Numbered from the stretch's first letter, positions 1-4,778 are shown. The stretch: 5,124 nt of DNA from an uncultured Bacilli bacterium (GCA_934130215.1 CAKOXR010000057.1:1-5124), one strand, 5' to 3'. The notes: generated by a model from the sequence alone, not told the origin. A program made the numbers and translations.

Positions 1-482
1 ACAATACACCTTGTACCAATATAATCTATCTCTAACCATTCTATATTATCTTTATATTTAGATAAAATAACATTTTTAATTTTATTTTTTTCATTAAAAC
101 TCTTTTTAAAACTATATTTATAAATACCATTATTATATAATTCCTGATTTATAATAGATTTTATTTTATTATTATTAGTTATAATATCTATATTAAATAC
201 AATATTTCCTAATAGATATATTAAAAAAATACCAAAAATTATAGAAATAAAAAAAACAAAATTATTTTCAAATTCTTTTTTTATTTTAATAAAACCATCA
301 AAACCAACTAAAGATACATCATATATAGATTTTATTTTTTTTACCTTTTCTAAATCATCTTTATTAATATAAATATATATATTATCATCTTTATATTTAA
401 TTTTATATAAATTTATTTTATTTTGATATAATTTATAAATAAAGTTATTTTTATTTTTTCCACTTATTTTTAATATTACCAT
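1..482 (-). CDS. yqfD: YqfD-family sporulation protein, N-terminal part (runs off the window)
   Basis: The first 160 residues are visible; the gene continues past position 1. The N-terminal 70 residues form a charged soluble domain, followed by one hydrophobic segment at about residues 75-96, then a region ending in a W-L-E-I-D-Y-I-G-T-R stretch (residues 148-157). That layout, and the W-x-x-(V/I)-x-x-x-G-T motif, match YqfD of endospore formers, a membrane protein made in the mother cell whose exact role is not well defined. The preferred start is the ATG at 482, because an AGGTGA ribosome site lies just upstream at 485-490. An in-frame GTG at 488 falls inside that site. Only two bases separate it from the yqfC stop, so the two are probably cotranscribed and translationally coupled, as in Bacillus, where yqfC and yqfD are adjacent. 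Identification is by remembered family features. Confidence 0.82.
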   Translation of the reverse strand, partial: MVILKISGKNKNNFIYKLYQNKINLYKIKYKDDNIYIYINKDDLEKVKKIKSIYDVSLVGFDGFIKIKKEFENNFVFFISIIFGIFLIYLLGNIVFNIDIITNNNKIKSIINQELYNNGIYKYSFKKSFNEKNKIKNVILSKYKDNIEWLEIDYIGTRCI

Positions 483-484
483 AC

Positions 485-727
485 TCACCTGAATTCTAAT
501 TTATCTAAATTACCATTAATTAAAATTTCATTGTTTAAAAGTTTACAAACACTTAAATTAGATCCTTTAATATAAATAAAACCTTTTTTATATTTAATAA
601 TAATTGAACTCTCATTAAATTCATAAATACTAATATAATTTATAATATTAATTTGATTTTCAAATATATGAATACAAAATTCATTTTCCATTATATAATT
701 TTTTAAATTATTATACATATTCATCAT
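485..727 (-). CDS. yqfC: YqfC/YabP-family sporulation protein
   Basis: An 80-residue protein, close to the usual 90-100 residues of the family. Residues about 30-79 have the typical YabP/YqfC alternation of short beta strands: I-I-I-K-Y near 42-46, G-F-I-Y-I-K-G near 49-55, then E-I-L-I-N-G-N-L near 67-74, closing with L-E-F. The match to YqfC over YabP rests mainly on the neighbour, since yqfD follows directly. In Bacillus the pair is expressed under SigE in the mother cell; the molecular function is not established. The start is uncertain: ATG occurs at 727, 724 and 718 and none has a good Shine-Dalgarno sequence, unlike the other genes here. Translation may depend on coupling to the STAS gene, which ends 30 bp upstream. 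The TGA stop is the only TGA terminator in the window. Confidence 0.8.
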   Translation of the reverse strand: MMNMYNNLKNYIMENEFCIHIFENQINIINYISIYEFNESSIIIKYKKGFIYIKGSNLSVCKLLNNEILINGNLDKLEFR

Positions 728-757
728 TAAAATATATGAACAATAAAAAAAAATATG

Positions 758-1000
758 TTAGGCCTCTACTACTTTTAATTTGCCTTCATATTTCATATCA
801 TAATCATCTAAAAAATTATAAAATTCAATTTCATCCATTATATTTGTTTTTTTAACATCTAAAACAATATTTAAAATATTATAAGATTTTATAATATCAT
901 ATAACCTACTTCTTAATTTAATTATATTTTTTTTATTTAAATTCCCTTCTACTAATATATATAAAGTATCTCTATTATATATTATATCTACATTAAACAT
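758..1000 (-). CDS. Short STAS-domain protein, SpoIIAA-like anti-sigma factor antagonist homologue
   Basis: An 80-residue protein whose pattern follows the first two thirds of a STAS domain: strand at residues 12-18 with V-E-G-N-L (compare L-T-G-E-L in SpoIIAA), helix at about 23-40, strand I-V-L-D-V at 45-49, the loop I-M-D at 54-56, a helix, then strand K-V-V at 76-78. Full SpoIIAA proteins have about 115 residues, so the last strand and helices are missing. SpoIIAA works by having a serine directly after the loop aspartate dephosphorylated; here that position is Glu57 and the D-S-S-G motif is absent. The gene may be a degenerate or repurposed STAS protein, but it has an intact frame and a strong AAGGTGAT ribosome site before the ATG at 1000. 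It is the first gene of the leftward sporulation cluster. A true role in sigma-factor control is unproven. Confidence 0.6.
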   Translation of the reverse strand: MFNVDIIYNRDTLYILVEGNLNKKNIIKLRSRLYDIIKSYNILNIVLDVKKTNIMDEIEFYNFLDDYDMKYEGKLKVVEA

Positions 1001-1015
1001 ATCATCACCTTTTTT

Positions 1016-1024
1016 AATATAACA
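1016..1024 (-). promoter_or_regulatory. Candidate extended -10 of the STAS-yqfC-yqfD operon
   Basis: Read on the minus strand, TG-T-TATATT lies 15 bases before the STAS start codon, immediately followed by the AAAAAAGGTGAT ribosome site. At 17-bp spacing the -35 position reads only TTAATT (1039-1044). No SigE- or SigF-type promoter could be picked out, although sporulation control would be expected. In such AT-rich DNA a hexamer like this can arise by chance. Confidence 0.35.
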
Positions 1025-1112
1025 TTAATTTAAAAAAAAATTAACAAATTCGACAAAACTAGTTATATTTTGTAAAAAATAATGAAATTTTTATATATTT
1101 TTTTAAAGGATG

Positions 1113-1121
1113 TGCTATAAT
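1113..1121 (+). promoter_or_regulatory. Extended -10 promoter element of murT-gatD
   Basis: TG-C-TATAAT is a perfect extended -10. No recognisable -35 lies 17-18 bp upstream, where the sequence is a TATATA run, consistent with extended -10 promoters that do not need one. The predicted transcription start is near 1128, at the beginning of the ribosome site, giving a leader of only about 10 nt. Confidence 0.65.
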
Positions 1122-1126
1122 TTATA

Positions 1127-1134
1127 AAGGTGAT
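1127..1134 (+). promoter_or_regulatory. Ribosome binding site that fixes the murT start
   Basis: AAGGTGAT matches the 16S rRNA tail and is well placed for the ATG at 1139. It contains a GTG (1130-1132) in the murT frame, which would otherwise extend the protein by three residues; that GTG is part of the ribosome site and not the start. Confidence 0.75.
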
Positions 1135-1138
1135 ACAA

Positions 1139-2476
1139 ATGAAAACATTAAGTATAATAACAGCGAAAATACTAATTTTTTTCGGTAATTTATTAAATCG
1201 TGGTAGTGTTTTACCAGGATCAATTGCTCTTAAAATTGATAAAAACATTTTAAGTAAAATTAAACTTCCTAAAACAGTAATCAGTGTAACAGGATCAAGT
1301 GGTAAAGGTTCAACTTGTAATTTAATTGTTGATATAGCACGAAAACAAGGTAAAACAGTTGTTTTTAATGATAAAGGTTCTAATTTAGTAACTGGAATTT
1401 TAACAACTTTATTAAAATCATGTAATTTAAAAGGTGAAATAAATAAAGATATTTTAGTTACAGAAATAGATGAAAGATATACAAAATTATTATTTAAATA
1501 TTTAAAACCTAATTATGTTGTTATTACAAATATAACAAGAGATCAACCACCAAGACATGGTAACTTTGAAATAGTTTACGAAGAAATAAAAAAAGCTTTA
1601 ACTAAAGATATGCATTTAGTATTAAATGCTGATGATCCTTATACACAAAAATTTATAATTGACACAAAAAACAATTACACTTTATTTGGTATTGGTTTAA
1701 ATGATTATACTTACAAAGAAGAAATATTTGATAATTTAAATATAAAATATTGTCCAAATTGTAATAGTAAATTATTATATAATTATTATCACTGTGAAAC
1801 ATTAGGAAATTACTATTGTCCAAATTGTAATTTTAAAAGGCAAAAACCTTTAATGGAAGTAACTAAGTTAGACTATGAAAAAAGTTATGTAGTAGTAAAT
1901 GATGAATATAAATTTAATATTCCCTTTAATACTTTATTTGAGGTTTATAATACAATCGCAGCATTTACAGTTTCATCTTTAATAAATCTTAATTTAGATG
2001 AAGCATGTAATACTATATCAAAAATACCTGTAAATTTAAAAATATTTAATAAATATACATTTAATAATCGGATTGTTTATGTTTTAAATAATAAAGCAGA
2101 AAATGCAACTACATATAATCAATCTTTATTATTTGTTAAAAGAAATAATGAATTAAAAACATTAATAATTGGTTGGAAGGAAATAAGTAGAAGATATAAT
2201 TTTGATGACTTATCATGGCTTTATGATATCCAATTTGAACTTTTATCAAATAATGAAATAGATAAAATTATTTGTATAGGTCCTCAAGCATATGATATTG
2301 CACTTAGATTAAAATATGCAAATATTGATGAAAACAAAATTGTTGTAATTCCTTTAATCGAAGAAGCAACCAAATTTATAAAATCAAAAACAAAAGGAAA
2401 TATATATGGTATTTTAAACTTTGATATGGTTGAACCTTTTAACAATAATATGAAAGGAGAAAAAAATGGAAATTAA
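1139..2476 (+). CDS. murT: MurT-like Mur ligase subunit (lipid II isoglutaminyl synthase family)
   Basis: A 445-residue protein, the usual MurT length. In MurT/GatD complexes this subunit activates the D-Glu carboxylate of lipid II with ATP, and ammonia from GatD turns it into isoglutamine. Visible features: the N-terminal P-G-S-I-A-L-K-I segment (26-33), a P-loop at 52-59, an acidic T-E-I-D-E site (108-112), a N-x-x-R-D-Q motif with R-H-G (131-141; compare R-D-Q-L-D-R-Y-G), and N-A-D-D-P (163-167). A Cys4 zinc ribbon (C205, C208, C227, C230) is diagnostic of MurT within Mur ligases. Next come V-Y-N-T-I-A-A (269-275) and the C-terminal DUF1727 domain with Y-N-Q (326-328) and D-D-L-S-W (356-360). 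In characterised MurT the aspartate of this D-x-S-W motif helps the partner's active site. The P-loop reads G-S-S-G-K-G-S-T instead of the usual G-T-N-G-K-T-T-T, a clear departure. The ATG at 1139 is preferred to an upstream GTG. The gene overlaps gatD by 11 bp. Confidence 0.87.
   Translation: MKTLSIITAKILIFFGNLLNRGSVLPGSIALKIDKNILSKIKLPKTVISVTGSSGKGSTCNLIVDIARKQGKTVVFNDKGSNLVTGILTTLLKSCNLKGEINKDILVTEIDERYTKLLFKYLKPNYVVITNITRDQPPRHGNFEIVYEEIKKALTKDMHLVLNADDPYTQKFIIDTKNNYTLFGIGLNDYTYKEEIFDNLNIKYCPNCNSKLLYNYYHCETLGNYYCPNCNFKRQKPLMEVTKLDYEKSYVVVNDEYKFNIPFNTLFEVYNTIAAFTVSSLINLNLDEACNTISKIPVNLKIFNKYTFNNRIVYVLNNKAENATTYNQSLLFVKRNNELKTLIIGWKEISRRYNFDDLSWLYDIQFELLSNNEIDKIICIGPQAYDIALRLKYANIDENKIVVIPLIEEATKFIKSKTKGNIYGILNFDMVEPFNNNMKGEKNGN
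2453..2459 (+). promoter_or_regulatory. gatD ribosome binding site inside murT
   Basis: AAAGGAG lies within the last codons of murT, six bases before the gatD ATG at 2466. Translation of the two subunits is therefore probably coupled, suiting a 1:1 complex. Confidence 0.75.
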
Positions 2477-3191
2477 TATATTACATCTTTATTATGATTT
2501 ATTAAATTTATATGGTGAAAACGGTAATATAAAAGCTTTAAAAAACCATCTTGAAGAACAAAATATAAAAGTAAACATAGAATTTTTAACTTTAAATGAT
2601 AATATTGATTTTAAAAAATATGATTTAGTTTATATTGGTTCTGGTACTGAAGAAAATATATTACTTGCTTTAAAAGATATAATGAAATATAAAAAAAGTA
2701 TAAAAGAATATATTGAAAATAACAAATTTTTTCTTTCAACTGGTAATTCTATTGTTTTATTTGGTAAAACTTTAAAACAAGATAATATAACTCATAAATG
2801 CCTTAATATATTTGATTATGAATCAAAAAAAGAACCATTTAGAATGGTTGACCAAGCAGTATTTAATATGCCAACTATAAAATCAAAAATAATTGGTTTT
2901 CAAAATCAAAGCTATACAACAAAAAATATAAAAAATCCTCTTTTTACAGTTATAAGAGGAATTGGAAGTTACCCTAATTCAGAAGAAGAAGGAATTTATT
3001 ATAAAAACTTTTTTGGTTCATATTTAATTGGTCCCTTATTAGTTAGGAATCCTAATTTACTTTCATTTTTCATTAAAGAATTAATAATATCAAAAGATAA
3101 AAATTTTAAATTTAATAAAATGAATTTATATTTTGAAAATAAAGCATATAATACATTTTTAGATTACTTAAGAAGTTTAGAAGACAAATAA
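2466..3191 (+). CDS. gatD: GatD-like glutamine amidotransferase-fold subunit lacking the catalytic Cys and His
   Basis: A 241-residue protein, the normal GatD length, directly after murT. Canonical GatD is a class I glutaminase that feeds ammonia to MurT. Family signature is retained: L-H-L-Y-Y-D-L-L-N-L-Y-G-E-N-G-N (6-21), Y-I-G-S-G-T-E-E (56-63), I-I-G-F-Q-N-Q (142-148; compare I-V-G-F-E-N-H), E-E-G-I-Y-Y-K-N (174-181) and G-P-L-L-V-R-N-P (189-196). The nucleophile elbow, normally I-C-G-G-Y-Q, reads S-T-G-N-S-I (91-96), so the cysteine (Cys94 in S. aureus) is replaced. The catalytic histidine in Y-L-H-G-P-L-L is Ile188. The only cysteine is Cys112, away from the elbow. The frame is intact and the rest of the fold is conserved, so this is a pseudo-glutaminase, not a decayed gene. 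It may serve as a structural partner of a ligase that uses free ammonia or another substrate (inference). The stop codon lies in the loop of a hairpin. Confidence 0.83.
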   Translation: MEINILHLYYDLLNLYGENGNIKALKNHLEEQNIKVNIEFLTLNDNIDFKKYDLVYIGSGTEENILLALKDIMKYKKSIKEYIENNKFFLSTGNSIVLFGKTLKQDNITHKCLNIFDYESKKEPFRMVDQAVFNMPTIKSKIIGFQNQSYTTKNIKNPLFTVIRGIGSYPNSEEEGIYYKNFFGSYLIGPLLVRNPNLLSFFIKELIISKDKNFKFNKMNLYFENKAYNTFLDYLRSLEDK

Positions 3192-3436
3192 TTGTCTTCT
3201 ATTTCTATATTATTATATAACATTTGTTTATCAGTTAAAGTTTCATTTAAATAATCATTAAATATATATCCTCTATTATTTATATTTTCTAAAACATAAC
3301 AATTACTTTCTATATCATAAATATAAGTAGTTGTTTTTTGTTTTAATGTTAATTTAATTCTATATGGATTTTTATTTTTTTTTAATAACTTAAGTAAATC
3401 ATAAAAACTAATCTTTTTTTTAATTTGTATTATCAT
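3164..3436 (-). CDS. Hypothetical protein, 90 aa, divergent from the XRE regulator
   Basis: No family recognised with certainty. The layout is an N-terminal amphipathic helix (F-Y-D-L-L-K-L-L-K-K, residues 11-20), then short basic and aromatic strands (Y-R-I-K-L-T-L near 25-31, T-T-T-Y-I-Y-D near 35-41), and an acidic tail with N-N-I-E-I-E-D (75-81). This resembles small proteins common in Firmicute phages and mobile elements, which begin with a D-L-L-x-x-I helix and end in N-x-E-V-E-I-I-E; the likeness is from memory and weak. No signal peptide or membrane segment is seen. It has its own extended -10 promoter and an AAGAGGAA ribosome site before the ATG at 3436, supporting a real gene. Its last 28 bp overlap the end of gatD on the opposite strand. 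With the divergent HTH gene it may form a small regulatory unit. Confidence 0.62.
   Translation of the reverse strand: MIIQIKKKISFYDLLKLLKKNKNPYRIKLTLKQKTTTYIYDIESNCYVLENINNRGYIFNDYLNETLTDKQMLYNNIEIEDNYLSSKLLK
3178..3201 (+). terminator. Hairpin at the gatD 3' end, probable terminator
   Basis: A perfect 10-bp inverted repeat, TAGAAGACAA / TTGTCTTCTA, with a four-base loop ATAA that contains the gatD stop codon. The downstream plus-strand sequence is T-rich but interrupted (TTTCTATATT), so termination may be partial. On the minus strand no T-run follows, so it is unlikely to end transcription of the convergent gene, whose last codons it overlaps. Confidence 0.5.
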
Positions 3437-3455
3437 AATTTTATTCCTCTTAAAT

Positions 3456-3464
3456 ATTATATCA
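3456..3464 (-). promoter_or_regulatory. Extended -10 promoter element of the 90-aa gene
   Basis: On the minus strand this reads TG-A-TATAAT, a perfect extended -10, preceded by another TG as in the murT promoter (TGTGnTATAAT in both). It stands 19 bases before the start codon, giving a leader of about 13 nt. The -35 region is poor (AACAAA at 17-bp spacing). Confidence 0.55.
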
Positions 3465-3465
3465 C

Positions 3466-3506
3466 ATACTATTCGTATTTTGTTCGATTTTTTGAATAAT
3501 ACTATT
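3466..3506 (+). repeat. Candidate operator: direct repeat ATACTATT with an internal TATTC/GAATA pair
   Basis: ATACTATT occurs at 3466-3473 and again at 3499-3506, start to start 33 bp, or about three helical turns. Between them is a short inverted pair, TATTC (3470-3474) and GAATA (3494-3498). These sit in the divergent promoter region of the XRE regulator, where autoregulatory operators usually lie. The repeats are short and the DNA is AT-rich, so chance is possible. Confidence 0.3.
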
Positions 3507-3520
3507 TTTAATGTAAAAAT
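3492..3520 (+). promoter_or_regulatory. Candidate promoter of the XRE regulator gene
   Basis: TTGAAT (3492-3497) and AAAAAT (3515-3520) are separated by 17 bp, with a TG extended element at 3512-3513. The distance from this -10 to the ATG is 17 bases, exactly as at murT. An alternative pair is TTGTTC (3480-3485) with TATTTT 17 bp downstream. The -10 is weak, which would suit a regulator kept at low level. Confidence 0.4.
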
Positions 3521-3526
3521 TATTTT

Positions 3527-3532
3527 AGGTGA
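3527..3532 (+). promoter_or_regulatory. Ribosome binding site that fixes the XRE regulator start
   Basis: AGGTGA is followed after five bases by the ATG at 3538. As at murT, an in-frame GTG (3529-3531) lies inside the ribosome site and would add three residues; it is not the likely start. Confidence 0.7.
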
Positions 3533-3537
3533 TTACA

Positions 3538-3984
3538 ATGAATAATAGATTAGAGGACTTAAGAGAATTAAGTGATTTAAGCAAAAAAGATCTTGCAAAT
3601 ATATTAAATGTAAGTGATTCTATTTATGCTAGATGGGAAAATGGAAAAGATTTTATACCTACAAAAAGACTTTACCAAATAGCATCTTTCTATAAAATAA
3701 ACATTGATTATATTTTAGGTTTAACAAATAAAAAAATAAAAATAATTTCAAATAACGAAATTAATTTAAATATTGTTTCTAAAAGAACATTTGAAATAAG
3801 AAAAGATATGAATGAATCATTAAGAGATTTTTCAAAAAGACTTAATACATCAGCATCTACATGGCATGCATATGAAAAAGGTAAAGTTTTAATATTAGGA
3901 GCATTTTTAATAGAAGTTTGTAAAAATTATAATTATTCAGCAGATTGGATACTTGGAAGAACTAATGATAAATTTATTCATTAG
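3538..3984 (+). CDS. XRE-family transcriptional regulator with two tandem HTH domains
   Basis: A 148-residue protein made almost entirely of two Cro/CI-type helix-turn-helix domains. The first (about 4-61) has R-L-E-D-L-R-E, the recognition region D-L-A-N-I-L-N-V-S-D-S-I-Y-A-R-W-E-N-G (18-36) and ends in D-Y-I-L-G-L-T-N (57-64). The second (about 82-143) has F-E-I-R-K-D-M-N, D-F-S-K-R-L-N-T-S-A-S-T-W-H-A-Y-E-K-G (97-115) and ends in D-W-I-L-G-R-T-N (136-143). The matching ends suggest an internal duplication. There is no sensor, membrane or protease domain. Such small regulators are typical of phage, plasmid and toxin-antitoxin control, though stand-alone chromosomal ones exist. It is transcribed divergently from the 90-aa gene across about 100 bp holding repeat elements, which suggests autoregulation and control of that neighbour. 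The ATG at 3538 follows AGGTGA. Confidence 0.87.
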   Translation: MNNRLEDLRELSDLSKKDLANILNVSDSIYARWENGKDFIPTKRLYQIASFYKINIDYILGLTNKKIKIISNNEINLNIVSKRTFEIRKDMNESLRDFSKRLNTSASTWHAYEKGKVLILGAFLIEVCKNYNYSADWILGRTNDKFIH

Positions 3985-3992
3985 TTTTTTTT
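3961..3992 (+). terminator. Intrinsic terminator of the XRE regulator gene
   Basis: ACTAATGA (3961-3968) pairs with TCATTAGT (3978-3985), followed directly by a run of T to 3992. The loop sequence can pair further with one bulged base. The whole stem lies in the last codons of the gene, and the TAG stop is in the 3' arm. Confidence 0.65.
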
Positions 3993-3995
3993 ATT

Positions 3996-4017
3996 AAAAA
4001 AAGAGCTTTAAGCTCTT
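3996..4017 (-). terminator. Intrinsic terminator of the rpmG-efp operon
   Basis: On the minus strand AAGAGCT pairs with AGCTCTT around a three-base loop, then a run of T follows. The loop is exactly the efp stop codon TAA (4010-4008), and the 5' arm encodes the last residues of EF-P. It lies back to back with the regulator terminator; the two stop codons are only 23 bases apart. Confidence 0.8.
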
Positions 4018-4565
4018 GAAACATATTTTCCATCTTTAGTTGAAATTAAAACTGTTTCCCCTTCTTCAATAAATAGAGGAACTCTTATAGTATGACCAGT
4101 TTCTAAAACTGCATCTTTTTGAGCATTATTAGTTGTATTACCCTTTACAGCAGGTTCTGTAGAAACAATCTTCATAGCAATTTTATCAGGTAAAATTAAA
4201 CCTAATAATTCTCCTTCATAAAAAGTTAAATCAACTTCTAATCCTTCTTTTAAATAAATAGCATCTTCCCCAACTTGATCACTTGATAATTCTATTTGTT
4301 CAAAAGTTTGCATATTCATAAAATTATATTTATTGCCATCATTATATAAAAATTGCATTGGGTGTTTTTCAATCATGGCTTTTTCTAATTTAATACTACT
4401 ATTAAAAGTTTTTTCTATAATCGCACCAGTTCTTAAATTTCTTAATTTAGTTTTCATGAAAGCAGCACCTTTACCAGGTTTTACATGTAAAAAATCAATA
4501 ACTGAATAAATATCGCCCTCAAATAAAACTGTCATTCCAACTTTAATATCATTTACGTTTATCAT
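4008..4565 (-). CDS. efp: Translation elongation factor P
   Basis: A 185-residue protein, the standard EF-P length, with three domains. The N-terminal KOW-like domain begins M-I-N-V-N-D and carries the loop H-V-K-P-G-K-G-A-A-F (27-36). Lys32 at its tip is the residue modified in Firmicute EF-P (5-aminopentanol in B. subtilis), followed by R-N-L-R-T-G-A. The middle OB domain contains M-Q-F-L-Y-N-D-G and F-E-Q-I-E-L, and the C-terminal OB domain ends in the conserved D-G-K-Y-V-S-R-A. EF-P binds stalled ribosomes between the P and E sites and promotes peptide bonds at polyproline stretches. The ATG at 4565 has GGGAG eight bases upstream. It follows rpmG by 15 bp in one operon and ends in a terminator hairpin. 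Codon use and conservation mark it as native. No modifying enzyme gene is in the window. Confidence 0.97.
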   Translation of the reverse strand: MINVNDIKVGMTVLFEGDIYSVIDFLHVKPGKGAAFMKTKLRNLRTGAIIEKTFNSSIKLEKAMIEKHPMQFLYNDGNKYNFMNMQTFEQIELSSDQVGEDAIYLKEGLEVDLTFYEGELLGLILPDKIAMKIVSTEPAVKGNTTNNAQKDAVLETGHTIRVPLFIEEGETVLISTKDGKYVSRA

Positions 4566-4580
4566 AAGTCAACTCCCATA

Positions 4581-4748
4581 CTATTTGCTTTCTTTATGTA
4601 ATGTGTTAGATCTACATTTACTACAGAATTTATTTAATTCTAAACGATCTGTAGTATTTTTTTTATTTTTTGAAACTCGATAGTTTTCAGATTTACAAAC
4701 ACTACATTTAAGAGTAACTAATTCTCTAGCTTCACCTTTTTTAGCCAT
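4581..4748 (-). CDS. rpmG: 50S ribosomal protein L33, zinc-binding form
   Basis: A 55-residue basic protein of the large ribosomal subunit near the E site. It has two C-x-x-C pairs (C15/C18 and C42/C45) forming the zinc ribbon of the C+ type of L33, with the typical core N-T-T-D-R-L-E-L-N-K-F-C (31-42) and the tail T-L-H-K-E-S-K. The ATG at 4748 is chosen because GGGAGG stands five to six bases upstream and the conserved M-A-K-K-G start follows; a longer reading frame from 4778 would lie in the leader. It is first in an operon with efp and has a strong promoter, as expected for an abundant ribosomal protein. C-minus paralogues are induced by zinc starvation in some Firmicutes; this copy is the zinc-containing type. 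Confidence 0.96.
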   Translation of the reverse strand: MAKKGEARELVTLKCSVCKSENYRVSKNKKNTTDRLELNKFCSKCRSNTLHKESK

Positions 4749-4778
4749 AATTTCCCTCCCTTTAAAAGCGTCTATCAT

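Noticed and set aside
485..487. Possible reading of TGA as tryptophan (Mycoplasma-type code) at the yqfC end
   Set aside because: YqfC proteins end near this point, all tryptophans in the window use TGG, and read-through would add only three residues before a TAA.
1001..1080. SigE or SigF promoter for the sporulation cluster
   Set aside because: No pair of elements matching the known consensus at the right spacing was found by eye; only a generic extended -10 candidate is listed.
1130..1138. GTG start giving murT three extra residues; the same pattern occurs at 3529 for the XRE gene
   Set aside because: In both cases the GTG is part of the GGTGAT ribosome site and an ATG follows at ideal spacing.
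1063..1248. A 61-codon open frame on the minus strand over the murT 5' end and promoter
   Set aside because: It is antisense to the well-supported murT start, has no ribosome site and no family features; it is a chance frame in AT-rich DNA.
4749..4778. Upstream ATG extending L33 by ten residues
   Set aside because: The extension overlaps the leader and ribosome site, and L33 conservation begins at the M-A-K-K of 4748.
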